DNA of 64,000 bases from Crocodylus rhombifer. Lineage: Eukaryota; Chordata; Crocodylia; Crocodylidae. The notes below the pieces were generated by a model. It did no database searches. It saw only the letters and a list, made by a program, of their open reading frames with translations, and was not told the DNA's origin. The DNA is taken from NCBI GenBank assembly GCA_038503035.1, contig JAVSML010024569.1, positions 186,001-250,000 on the forward strand, read 5' to 3'. This document shows positions 26,690 to 36,891 of this stretch, piece after piece. Position 1 is the stretch's first letter. Each line of letters begins with the position of its first letter. Position numbers and translations under genes: made by a program.

Positions 26690-27010
26690 TGGGGTATACA
26701 TCGGCGCTTGGGGAAGCATCTATTCACCAATGCTCCCCAGGGAGGACAAGAAATAATGGGCACAATTGATTGAAGATCATTTCAGACTAGACATAAGGAA
26801 AAACTTCTTTACAAGTCAAATGCCAAAGGTTTGGAACAGGGTCCTCCCAGAGGTAGTACAGCCATTCACCCTCGTAATCTTCAAAAAGTGTCTTGACGCC
26901 TGTCTTGCTGGGTTCATCTCATCCCAGCAGTCTTTCCTGTCCCAGTGCAGGGGGGCTGGACCCGATCATCTGCAAGGTCCCTTCCAGCCCCTAACAACTA
27001 TGAAACTATA
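26690..27010 (+). mobile_element. CR1 LINE 3' end, degraded
   Basis: Encodes the last part of CR1 ORF2 with lesions: a stretch like RLDIRKNFFTSQMPKVWNR, then a region matching LDAYLAGIL as LDACLAGFI. The CR1 3' untranslated phrase follows (GGGGCTGGACCCGATCATCT, GGTCCCTTCCAGCCCCTAAC) and a short ACTATGAAACTAT tail. It is more diverged than the 17.5 kb copy and carries frameshifts upstream of 26760. Confidence 0.85.
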
Positions 27011-29555
27011 TCATCTGGCTCTCTGACTCCTCTAAGAGTGGAACACAAAGTAAATGCGTCGGAGAGTAAAGCACCTGCTTGGAGGTGTTATCCTTAAGAC
27101 TGAGTCAGTGGAACTATGCCAATTAACAGCAGCTCCTATGTTTATTGCATGCATGTTAATCTGTGGTGCTCTGGAAAAATATTGCTCAGGGAAATGGGTT
27201 CCCTGTCTCCTCTCCTGAGTCCCTTAAACTGACCTCTCTCCTTTGGCTCTTTTTTTTTTTTCGCATTGAAGATTTTACAATTACAAGCTAAGATATATGG
27301 ACCTACTGCAGTTCTTCTGTAGTTTTCCTTTCCTGCAGTAGCAAAAGACTCTGAAAAAGCTTGGGTTTTAAACACACACCACCTCAGGAAAATATACAGC
27401 CACTATCTTCCTTAAACATTTCTGAAAAGTGTCCCCAAATGGCAGTTTAAATCGCATTATTCTAGTTGCCCTCTAAAAACTTCAGCTGTTCAGCGTTCAC
27501 CTATCATAAATTCTCCAGTTTTTCCACTCATTCTGAAGAGATTTTTGACTGGTTTACATGTTGTATTTCTGCTTTCCAGCCCATAGGACTACAACTCTTT
27601 ACAGGCTTCACTGCTCAGCAGCCACGCTTGACAGATTTAAAATCCAATTGGTATAATTTAGTCAGGTTGAAGGAAGAATAAAGAAAGCCAATGAGTCATG
27701 GGAGGCAGGTTTACTGGGAAGCATTTTCAGGCCTCACCAAGGAAAAAGACTGGATATATTTAACTTTTCTTTTCCCTTTCTAAGATTTGTTCATTGCCCT
27801 ATTGCTCTCTTACTAAGACTTATCAAAGAATAACCAATACGCTATATTCCCAAACTAGATTTAGTACAGACAATAACAACTGTGTAAGACCTCACTCCCA
27901 AAGAGTCAAATAAATGTCAGCCTGACCAGGATATAAGTCAGATCTACTGGAATAGATCTTCAACTGGTATTTAATACGGGCCAGATAGATCCTGGAACTC
28001 GAGGAAAACCCATGGAGTGAAAAGTAATACTCCATATGAGTACGGGTGGTAGAATACAGGTCCCAACTCAGGTTCTAAGCTATGAATTGTTAGCATACCA
28101 TATTCCTATAGCTGAATAGAGTTAGCCAATGAGAAAAGGGCTGCTTCCTTATCTGCAGTGGCTTTTATTAAGGTTTTGCTAAAACATGCAAGACTATTAT
28201 TCCTATATTTTCCCATATTTAAAGACCAGAAAGAATCTACACATTTGACACAACTCTTTGTAGAACAAACAAGTTTTTTACTAAAAACTTGAGTAAAGTA
28301 CTAACTAATTTTTGCAAGGGAGGCATTTAAAAAAACAACCCTTTCAAAGTCCTGTGTCATGTTTCTGTGGTTCCTTCTGTCTAAAATCCACACCTGTCAA
28401 CATCTGAAGTTTTCTGTGATGTTTAAAATCTCTGTGGTTGTGCTGAGTACTGATCTGATGTGCAGGTGGAGAAGGTGGCTTACAGTAAGGCTTTGCCCTT
28501 CCAGTTTTAGTCTTTCTCTTGGATTTCAGCAGCTATCTTAGCCTTCCTGAGTGCAGCCCATGTTTTTGGTTCCAGGATTGACTCACTGCCTCCTATAACG
28601 TTTGAAAGACCAAGCCTGGGAACCCCTAGAAGTAAGTTAGTTCATTGACCCAAGCCTCTAGCCTACAACAGTCCTGGCTCAGTCTAAAGAGATTTTCTTC
28701 CTGCTTCTCACAGGTTTAAATCTCATCAAAAACAACAAAACTCTGTCCTTCAGTACAGGGCTCATTAGTCCAGGGAGCTAACAAATAACCCTTTGTTCCT
28801 GCTTTTCTTCCACAAACCTCTAGTAGAGGCCCATAAATAGTTCCTTCTCGGTCTATGGCTTTTGAAATGAAAGCATCCCATTACCCTGGGGGTATTCTCA
28901 CCAGCTTGTTGTCCAGACCTTATTCTTGGCCTTTTTTCCCAAGCCATAAAATGTTCCCTTTCAGCTCTCCCCTTCACAAGTGACTCAGGAAGTACTCTGG
29001 GGAGACATGAGTACATTCAGATTCTGTAAATTTTCTGAATTATAATCAGTAACTGTTTCCTGATAATCTAACTCTCCCTCACCCCACCCTGTGATTGTAA
29101 CCCTTAACCCCTATCCCAAAAGGACCTAAACTTGAACAGATAGAGATGAGCCCAGGCTTGCCCATACAGTGGATCATTCAGACTATGACAGTTCAGAGGG
29201 ACTGCTACACAATGAAGGATTACAAGAGTGCAAGGTAAACCAGGAATGCCCCTTGATTCTTATTACAGTTGTTCAATTAAGTAGCACAGAGCTCTTGTAG
29301 CACTAGGTCAGATCTGGTAACTTCTCTGCTGATCCTTCTTCATTGTATTGATTCCGTCACAGAAGAAACAAACAGAAGAAAACTGCTCAGTGCGGGTGCT
29401 GTCCAAAACAGAGCTAGTGAACATGTTTGAGCCACAAGCCAAAACATACTCACCTTGACTTGAAAATCCACATCTCCAATAAGCAATGAAGTTTTAGTAA
29501 AATGGCACAAACTGCTACTAGTTTTCCACCCATCTGCAGCCATCATATTGAACAG
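27011..29555. other. Intergenic, nothing firm
   Basis: No gene supported. From about 28540 to 29270 the + strand is pyrimidine-rich and could be an old LTR in minus orientation, but I see no termini and do not call it. Confidence 0.4.
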
Positions 29556-30443
29556 TAGGACTGTGCAAAGCCTTGGTGGCTGATTCAATTTGGAGGAGAT
29601 TCGGTCCAATTTGGGGGCCAAATCTCCGAATTCGAATTGAATTGGGAGACCAAGTAAAAGCTCCAAATTGATTTGATGCATCCAAATTGATTCAGAAAAA
29701 CTTCAGAAAAGATTCGGCCAATTTGGAGATACAGCTGTACACTAAACAGGCAGCTGACAGCTTGTAAGTCTGTTGGGGAAGGGGGGGGGAGAAGGATGTG
29801 AGGGAGGGAAGGATTGGGTCTGGGGCTGGGACAAGCTGCCTAGCCAGGCAGGGCGGGGGTGCATGTTACTCAGGAAGGGGCTGGGGGGTCGGGGGCACAG
29901 GGTGCAGGCATGGCAGTGCTGGGAGTGGAGGCTCTGCTCTGCTGCTGCTTGCACAGCCAAGGCAGGGGGTGGGGGGCAGGATGTGGGCATGGCTTGCTCC
30001 AGGCAGAAGGGGGCAAATGGCAGCAGGGCATAGCCCTCACTCCCAGAGCTGTCGTGCCCGCATCCTGTGCCTTCTGCGCCGACTGGCAAGCAATGACCCG
30101 GCAGAGGCCCCGCTCCCAGTGCTGATAGCTCCAAGCAGCGAGGGCCGGGCAGGGGCTGGTGCCGGGCAGGTGATGGGGCCAGGCAGGGCAGCCAGGGGGG
30201 CTTCTCTCATGGCTCCCCCCACCTGGGCAGCCAGAGGAGCTGCGGGAGAACCTGTAGCCGCTCAGCTGCGCCTGCCTCTTCCTGGCCAATTTGAGTCACT
30301 GAATCTCTCCGAATCAGTGCTGAATCGTCTGAAGGTGATTCAGGCAAATCAATTCAGGACAGTGATTTGAATCTCCAGATCAAATCATTGTCCTCCAAAT
30401 CAGCTGAATCTGAATCGAATACTTCCCTATTCATGCAGGCCTA
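29556..30443. mobile_element. Non-autonomous hAT-like element (1)
   Basis: An 888-bp element with ends TAGGACTGTGC on the left and GCAGGCCTA on the right. It is flanked by 8-bp direct repeats, TTGAACAG (29548-29555) and CTGAACAG (30444-30451), with 7 of 8 matching. An 8-bp duplication with TAGG termini is the signature of the hAT superfamily. The outer ~200 bp at each side are rich in short GATTC/GAATC motifs in both orientations (sub-terminal repeats). The core, about 29780-30290, is GC-rich; its ORFs show no transposase and are compositional. It must have been mobilised by a transposase supplied elsewhere. Confidence 0.8.
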
Positions 30444-30467
30444 CTGAACAGGGTCTTTATTGTCACT

Positions 30468-30670
30468 GGGTACACCTACACATGCATTAATGCATTGTTG
30501 TTACTGCGCTTTAAGTACTTCTAATATGAGGTACTAATTAAATGTACAGTAAGCAGAACTACTGCATAGTAGCCCTGGTGCAGTCTTTTTGTGACACTTA
30601 CTGCGCATTAGCATGACTTTTGCAGTAGAATTAATCTACTATGGACAAAGCATCTCATGGACTCATGCCC
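30468..30670. mobile_element. MITE-like element, GGG-CATCTACA family
   Basis: About 203 bp. The left end GGGTACACCTACACATGC and the right end CATGGACTCATGCCC form an imperfect inverted repeat like those at 9992 and 17073. It is flanked by ACT on both sides (30465-30467 and 30671-30673), a possible 3-bp duplication. The interior has the family's TTAATGCA, GTACTAATTA and GCGCATTAGC motifs. It sits between the hAT-like element ending at 30443 and the LTR starting at 30692. Confidence 0.6.
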
Positions 30671-30691
30671 ACTGTTATTTGCAAAGTCAAG

Positions 30692-31707
30692 TGTCCCAGG
30701 GACAGAAGTAACAGAGGACACTTACCGGCACCATGAGAGACAGCACAAAAGGGGCGGAATGATGAGCCCGCGCAGCTCGTCAGCTACCTCTTTATTCAAT
30801 TACGGCTGGCTGATGATGTCAGCTTCAGACGCCGGCTGGTGAAAATAAAAATGGCAGCTGATGCCGTGGAGGAGCATGGGCAGCATGGGAGAGGAGCTAC
30901 AGCTGCTGCAGGGAGCAGAAGGGATCCTCCCCCTGGGACCCTTGGATCCTGGCAAGCAGTGGCGAATGCTGGCAGTGCAAGGCAGAGCACCCCAACTGGA
31001 GCCCGCAGAGAACGGCAAAGGAGTGACAAGCACGCCGTCCAGAGGCAGAGCTAGAGCTGCACCTGGAGGCAGAGCTGACCCCAGGTGGGAGTGTCGGGAT
31101 GATGGGGGCAAGGAGGAAGCCATGCCAGGGGGAGAAGACACCAGAAGAGCCCTGAGGGGTTTACAGTCGGGGTGGGTATCACCCCCAGTCCCAGCCGGGT
31201 TGACAGGCAGATGGGAGTGAATACTGGAGGCGATGGGTCAGGAGTAAAGCAACACCCCAGCTACAGTCCGGGGAAGGATAGTAAGCGGGCAGGGGGCCGC
31301 CACGTCAGGATGTGGCTTATTATTCTGTGTTTGTTACTACGTTTATTTAGTTACCCTGTGAGAAGGGACATAGGGGGAGAGTGCGGGTATCCCTGAGGGA
31401 CGGGGCTGAGGAGAAGCCTCGGAAGGTTTTTTTTTGTGTTTCCCTGAAAGAAGGGTGGAGGCAAGGAGGGCTGAGGGCTAGGCCCACACGGGCAAACGTG
31501 GCTATAAGCCATGGCTATCTAGATGCCAAGACCTTCCTTTGACGACCAATCCCGCCTACTGGGGACCAACAAGTTGTGGCAAGCGAGAACAGGGGAGTCA
31601 AGGGGGAGATATCTACTTGGTCTGCAACACAAGTCCATAAGGCGCTTGACGTCTACCACCAGAGCAAAGGCTGCCCGAGAGCGGCTATTCGAGGCCTGGG
31701 GGCCACA
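30692..31707 (-). mobile_element. Solo LTR, family 1, copy A
   Basis: A 1016-bp element opening TGTCCCAGGGACAG and closing GGGGGCCACA, flanked by perfect 5-bp duplications TCAAG (30687-30691 and 31708-31712). It aligns with the reverse complements of the LTRs at 32633-33618 and 34542-35665: ACTTACCGGCA, GCAGCTCGTCAGC, CAATTACGGCTGGC and GTTACCCTG-type blocks occur in the same order. TG...CA ends with 5-bp duplications fit Ty3/Gypsy or ERVL-like elements. The minus orientation is inferred from an AATAAA at 30791-30796 (minus), about 100 bp from one end. No internal retroviral genes adjoin it. Confidence 0.85.
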
Positions 31708-32198
31708 TCAAGGTATGTCAAAGAATATGGTATACACTAAACCTCATGTGTACATACACAAACTAAAGGAGTTATAGAGTGTATCTAAAAATAGTACAAA
31801 AGTTACGGAAAAATTGACTTGTAGGTTTGCAGAGAAGAGGACCTTTTACTTTCTTTGTTGTGTAGGGTAATATATGTACCAGACACCAGCACTATAGATA
31901 CATTTAAAATATCTTAATAATAAAAAATCCTCATCTGCCATGAAAATCGCTACAGATAGGGCACATCTACATGAGATGCTAAATACGCGGTAGACTAATT
32001 CTACTGCACATTAATGCCTCATGGTGAAAACCATGCTACTATGCTAATATACAGTAGAATTAGTCTACTTCACTTAAAAGGCATGTGCTGGCACTACTGT
32101 GCAGCAGTGCCAGTTACTGCTTGTTTAGTTAGTACCTGTTATTACAGATACTAAGCTTAATGCTGAGTAGTAACCCCAGCTCATTAATGCACGTATAG

Positions 32199-34453
32199 AA
32201 TCAATGAGTTGGAAGGGACCTAGACAGATTATCTAGTCTGACCCCCTGCCATGGGCAGGAAGGAGCACTGGGGGTGGAAGGGGTCATAAGACCCCAGCCA
32301 GGTGCCTATCCAGTCTCCTCTTGAAGATCTCCAGGGAAGGTGAGAACACCACCTCTCTGGGAAGCCTATTCCAGGCTCTGGCCACCCTTACAGTGAAGTA
32401 GTTCTTCCTAATACCTAACCTAACCCTATCCTCCCTCAGCTTGTGGCCATTGTTCCTGGTGACCCCAAGGGGGGCCCTGGTGAACAGACTTTCCCTGAGT
32501 CCCTGCTGGTGGCCCCGATAAAGTTGTAGGCAGCCACAAGATCCCCCCTCTGTCTCCTCTTGCAGAGACTGAGGAGATTCAGGTCCCTCAGCCTCTCCTC
32601 ATAGGGCTGGCCATGGAGGCCCTCAACTATACTGTGACGGCTGGACTGGAGGGGGGGATCCTATGGAGGAAGGACCGTCGCTGGTGCTACTGCTTGGGAG
32701 TAGGTGTTATGACGTCCATACCCCACCCTAGGTCTCGCCTGCCATGACTTGTTGTTTATGTTCAGTTAGGGTGGTTCCTGGTCACTCTGCAGCCCAGGGT
32801 CCTCTCGGCGGTCACGTTGCGGGGCTCTGCCACCCCTTGCACCCCGACCTTACACCTCCTCTGATGCTCCCTCCTAGTGTGCGACTCGGCTTCCTACGGA
32901 CGGGCCAATTGCCTCACCGGTCTGACTGACCCTAATCCAAGAGTTCCTTGTACCCTGGGTGACCCAGGGCTGGGTCACGGTCAAGGCGGGGGTTTCACTG
33001 TGGGGTCCTTAGCCCGAGCTCCCTGGCTATACCCCTCAGCTGGGGTATCCCTTTTAACAGGAAAACAAACCTGAAAAACTAAAACTAAACCCTCACAGCC
33101 CTACTGGCTGGGCCTCTAACCTGGACCTTCCCGGGCCCCTTTTGGGCAAGCCCTATCCTAGTCTGTGGTCGGAGCCAGCTGGCATAACCCTCCACCTGAC
33201 AGCGCCTCCTTAGCTCTCTTCCATGTCCCGGCCCTGCCTGGTGATGTCGCGTTCCTGCACCAGTGCCCCAACCCAGGACCTGCAAGTCCTGCTTGTCTCG
33301 GGTTCGCAGTCCCAAAATTCCCTGCTGCTTGATTCCTCGTCCTCGATGCTCGTTGGCCGCTCCTTGCTCATTGTCCTGCAGCTGGCCGTGGCTGGGGGGG
33401 TCCGTGGCCCGTTCCCCTCTAGGGTCTTCTGCCTCAGCTGATGCGAGGCTCCCGGCTCGTTCTTCCCCCCATCCCGTCTCGGCAGCCGCTTTTATCGCTG
33501 GCGTCTGTTTGCCAGCACTGGCGCCGACTTCCGATTGCATCAGCATAAACAAGCGGCAGATGTCCCGCTCGGGCTCCACCGCCACTGTGGGTAAGTCCCG
33601 TCCTGGTTTCCCGGGACATATATGAGTGGCCCTCCTCTGGACCCTCTCCAGGTTCTCCATGCCCTTCTTAAAGTGCGGTGCCCAGAACTGGACACAGTAC
33701 TCTAGCTGCGGCCTGACCAGCGCTGCATAGAAGGGGAGCAAGACCTCTCTGGACCTGTTAGTGATGCCCCTGTTGATGTATGACAGGGTGCGGTTGGCTC
33801 TGCCTATTGCTTTGTCACACTGGTGATTCATATTCCTCCTGGAGTCAATCCTGACTCCAAGATCCCTTTCTGCCTCTGTGCTACAGAGAGGGGCAGCCCC
33901 TAACATATAACCATAATGCTGGTTTCCTCTCCCCGGGTGCAGCACCCTGCACTTGTCCTTGTTGAACCGCATCCTGTTCAGATCCGCCCACTTCTCTAAC
34001 CTATCCAGGTCTGCCTGGATGTGGTCCCTGCCTGCCGGTGTATTCACTTTACCCCACAGCTCAGTGTCATCAGCAAACTTGAACAGGGTGCTCTCCACAC
34101 CCTTGTCCAGGTCGCTAATGAAGATGTTGAACGGCACCGGCCCAAGGACCAAGCCCTGCGGGACTCCACTGCCTACACCCTCCCAGGTCAACATTGACCC
34201 ATCCATCACCACACTCTGGGTTCGCTCTTGGAGCCAGTTTGCCACCCATGTGACCGTGCATTCATCAGTGCCGCAGTCCCTCAGCTTGCCCACCAGAATT
34301 GGGTGGGACACTGTGTTGAAGGCCTTCTGGAAGTCCAAGAAGATGGCATTGACTTCCTCCTTACCATCTAAGCTCTTTGTTACCTAGTCATAGAAAGAGA
34401 CCAGGTTAGTCAGGCAGATCGGCCTTACACGAACCCATGCTGGTTACCCCTCA
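32199..34453 (-). mobile_element. CR1 LINE, minus strand, interrupted by an LTR
   Basis: Read on the minus strand from 34453, this is a 5'-truncated CR1. The reverse transcriptase palm starts DFQKAFNTVSHPIL, then GVPQG and the catalytic-type FADDTE motif. The thumb region follows (DKCRVLHPGR, AERDLGVRIDS, LVRPQLEYCVQFWAP, RRATHI). The rest of ORF2 (YEERLRDLNLLSL) and the 3' end (AGTTGGAAGGGACC on +) come after the inserted LTR at 32633-33618. Flanks ACGTATAG (32191-32198) and ACATATAG (34454-34461) look like an 8-bp target-site duplication differing at one CpG. A TAG lies near its 5' end (34385-34387, + CTA), and the endonuclease is absent. The copy is dead. Confidence 0.9.
32633..33618 (+). 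mobile_element. Solo LTR, family 1, copy B, inside CR1
   Basis: A 986-bp element with ends TGTGACGGCTGG and TTTCCCGGGACA, inserted within the CR1 ORF2 codons between RRATHI and the LHGQPYEERL stretch. The flanks are TATAC (32628-32632) and TATAT (33619-33623). On the minus strand these are GTATA and ATATA, explained by one CpG-to-CpA change in CGTATA; the homologous site of the CR1 at 9100 reads CGTATG. Internally it matches copy C, for example CGCCTGCCATGACTTG near 32737 against TGCCTGCCATGACTTG near 34669. A CATAAA at 33544-33549 lies about 70 bp from the end, at the place of the AATAAA of copy A. No internal genes are present. Confidence 0.83.
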
Positions 34454-34541
34454 ACATATAGATGCGCCCACTGAGTCTCAGCTCTACTTTATGCCTCCCT
34501 ACCCACATCCACATAAAGAAGGAAGGACACAGATAACATGA

Positions 34542-35665
34542 TGTGACCGCCGGGCTTCGACTAACTGCTGTCCGGCAGCTTTTAATCTACTGGCAGATGT
34601 TCCGCCCCTTCCAGGCTTGTTTTGTCGCCAAAGTAGTTCTATCTTCCCCGCGTCACCAATCCCAGTCTTGCCTGCCATGACTTGGTGTTCCTCAGTAGGT
34701 GGGGTCAGTTAATGGGTCCCTCGGTGACTTGGGTTTTGCCCAGTGGTCACTCATGGGGCTCCGCCACCCCTACATCCTGGCCTCACACCACCTTTCACGT
34801 GCTGCCCAGCCATTATCCGTGGCCTCTCCCATGGGGTCACGCTCTCCGCGTTGTGTCTAGAAACCAGTGACTAGAGGCCTTCCTTACCCACGTGGGCCTG
34901 CCTCTACAGCCCTTTGCACTCCCGTCCCTTCCTTCAAGGGTATCTACCCCACTAGGTGCATCCTGCCGAGTCTTCTCTGTAGCCTTGCACCAGTGACACT
35001 AATTCCTGTCTCCTATGCCCCTTTGCTCGGGGTAACAAAACAAAATGAGTAACCCAAAACCGACCAGTAGCCTATTCCCCTTCCTTGGAGCCTAACGGGG
35101 AGGGATAGTCATCCTCTAAGCTCATCACTTCCCAGACTAACTCCTGTCCATCCCTCAACACAATGGGCCCTGGCAGCGATACCCGCCCCGATCAGAAACC
35201 CCTTCAGGGCTGTCCCCTGGCCTTCTCCCCCTGTCATGCTGTTCTCCGTGCCCCGTAGTCCTGGCACTACCACCTGGGTCCCATCGTGCTTCCAGGGACC
35301 ACTTCAGTTCTCCCTCCGATCAGCCAGCCTGTTGCTCCTTTGTTGTCCGGCAGGGGCCTTTGTTGGGGTGCTCCACTCTCCCCAATCTGTGTCAGCTCCT
35401 GCTCATCAGGCTCCTTGGGAGCAGCACATGGAGTTCTCCCAACCACTGGCACCAGCTGTAGCTCCGTTTCCTGGCTATCCACCCCCTCCGCTGTTGTGGC
35501 CACCATTTTTACTTCCGCCGGCTGGCATCCAATGCTAACATCACTGGCCAGCTGTAATTGTACAAAGATGCGGCTAACGAGCTGCATAGGTTCCTCCTTC
35601 CGCCTCATGTGCGTCTCGTCTTGAGCTGCCGGTGAGTGCTGCGCATTACTTTGCCTCCTGGGACA
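34542..35665 (+). mobile_element. Solo LTR, family 1, copy C
   Basis: A 1124-bp element with ends TGTGACCGCCGGGC and CCTCCTGGGACA, flanked by perfect 5-bp duplications CATGA (34537-34541 and 35666-35670). It shares ordered blocks with copy B in the same orientation (GCCTGCCATGACTTG, GGGGCTCCGCCACCCC against GGGGCTCTGCCACCCC) and with copy A in reverse. It is longer than A and B. The ORFs crossing it are compositional. The strand follows the tentative orientation argument given for copies A and B. Confidence 0.87.
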
Positions 35666-35732
35666 CATGATAAAGGTTTGTTGCTGACAAAATTAGTCCC
35701 ACCCAGATAATCCCACTGGACACACTGGAAAC

Positions 35733-36780
35733 TAGGGCTGTGCAAAATGGCACTGTTCGGTTTTGCCTTGAGTTTCGACGGTTTGACAGAACGGTGTTTT
35801 GTAATGAACAGAGTCAAAACAGCTGTTCCGTTCAGTTCTGTCAAAACAGAAAGGATGTTTTGACGCTGTTTTCAAGTTTCATTGGGGATGGGCAGTCAGC
35901 CCAGCTGGGATGACTTCCCATTCCAGCGCTAGGTTGTGCTAGAGAGGAAGACAGCCCAGTTGGGATGCCTTGCACTCCCAGCATGATGTAGCGCAGGGGA
36001 CGGGGAAGATCACACCAGGGATGGGAAAAGGTCTGTGCTTAAAGCTCTTTCAAATATGATTGCACACTAGATCATGCCAAGGATGGAGTCCCTGATGTGA
36101 TGTAGTGTGGGGAATGGGAAAGCAGCTCAGCTGGGCTGCCTCACCACCCTCTACCAGATCTTGTGCTGGGGATAGGAAGTCAGCCCAACTGGACTGACTT
36201 TCCATCCCCAGCCTACTGTTTCATAGATTTCATAGACACGAGGGCTGGAAGGGACCTCAGAAGATCAAGTCCAGCCCCCCGCCCAAAGGGCAGGAAGTCA
36301 GCTGGGGTCATAGGATCCCAGCAAGATAAGCATCCAATTTACTCTTGAAAGTGTTCAATGTAGGTGCTTGAACCACCTCCGCTGGCAGACTGTTCCAGAC
36401 CTTGGGGACTCGGACAGTAAAGAAATTCTTCCTTATGTCCAGCCTGAAACGGTCTTGCAGGAGTTTGTGACCGTTCGACCTCGTCATCCCTTGGGGCGCT
36501 TTGGTGAACAAATGTTCCCCCAGATCCTGGTGGTCACCCCTGATAAACTTATAGGTGGCCATCAGGTCACCCCTGAGCCTGCGCTTTTCCAGGCTAAAGA
36601 GTCCCGTGGCTCTCAGCCTATCATCGTAAGATCTGTCAACTTTCAAAACGTTTCGACCAGCCTTGTTTTGTTTCAAGGCTATTTTGATAGCCTTTGTTTC
36701 ATTACGATTTTGCTGTTTCGACCACGAAATTGGTTGAAAGTGTCAAAACGAAATAGCCAGTGAAATTTTGCACAGCCCTA
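35733..36780. mobile_element. Non-autonomous hAT-like element (2), split by CR1
   Basis: Ends TAGGGCTGTGCAAAAT and ATTTTGCACAGCCCTA are perfect 16-bp terminal inverted repeats. The flanks CTGGAAAC (35725-35732) and TTGGAGAC (36781-36788) agree at 6 of 8 positions, the two differences being transitions, as expected of an old 8-bp hAT duplication. Sub-terminal regions are full of TTTCGAC, CAAAACG and CGTTTTG motifs in both orientations. The interior has a repeated phrase about 'AGCCCAGCTGGGATGAC' spaced at roughly 60-300 bp. A CR1 copy (36219-36636) interrupts it. The element alone is about 630 bp and encodes no transposase. Confidence 0.85.
36219..36636 (-). mobile_element. CR1 LINE 3' end, minus strand
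   Basis: On the minus strand this encodes SYDDRLRATGLFSLEKRRLR, then the GDLMATYKFIRGDHQDLGEH and DIRKNFFTVRVPKVWNSLP motifs, ending AYLAGIL-stop, followed by the CR1 3' UTR and TATGAAATC-type tail. It is very close in sequence to the 3' half of the copy at 17472-18298, with only scattered changes. Both probably belong to one young subfamily. It starts abruptly at the SYDDRL codons (5' truncation). Confidence 0.92.
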
Positions 36781-36891
36781 TTGGAGACTGGTTCAGAATG
36801 GCCCTGAATGGGTTCCACTTTAAGACTGTATGCTAAAGAGACAGGCAATCCTCCTAAAATAACTGCTAAAAAAAATGAGCTAGGCTATAGG

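Larger units (their letters stand above)
31959..34469. mobile_element. MITE-like element split by CR1 (outer shell of a nest)
   Basis: The left terminus GGGCACATCTACA (31959-31971) and the right terminus TATAGATGCGCCC (34457-34469) are inverted repeats with two mismatches, belonging to the family at 9992, 17073 and 30468. Between them the element's own sequence runs 31959 to 32198 with TAATGC and AGTAGAATTAGTCTAC motifs. It is then interrupted by a 2.3-kb CR1 insertion and resumes only for its last bases. Without the CR1 it is about 250 bp. No flanking duplication was seen. Confidence 0.65.

Noticed and set aside
29742..30370. ORFs of up to 190 codons in the hAT-like core
   Set aside because: Several mutually overlapping frames on both strands without transposase motifs; explained by high GC content.
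33085..34338. 417-codon minus-strand ORF as a host gene
   Set aside because: The N-terminal part is CR1 reverse transcriptase and the rest is antisense LTR; the joint lies exactly at the LTR boundary.
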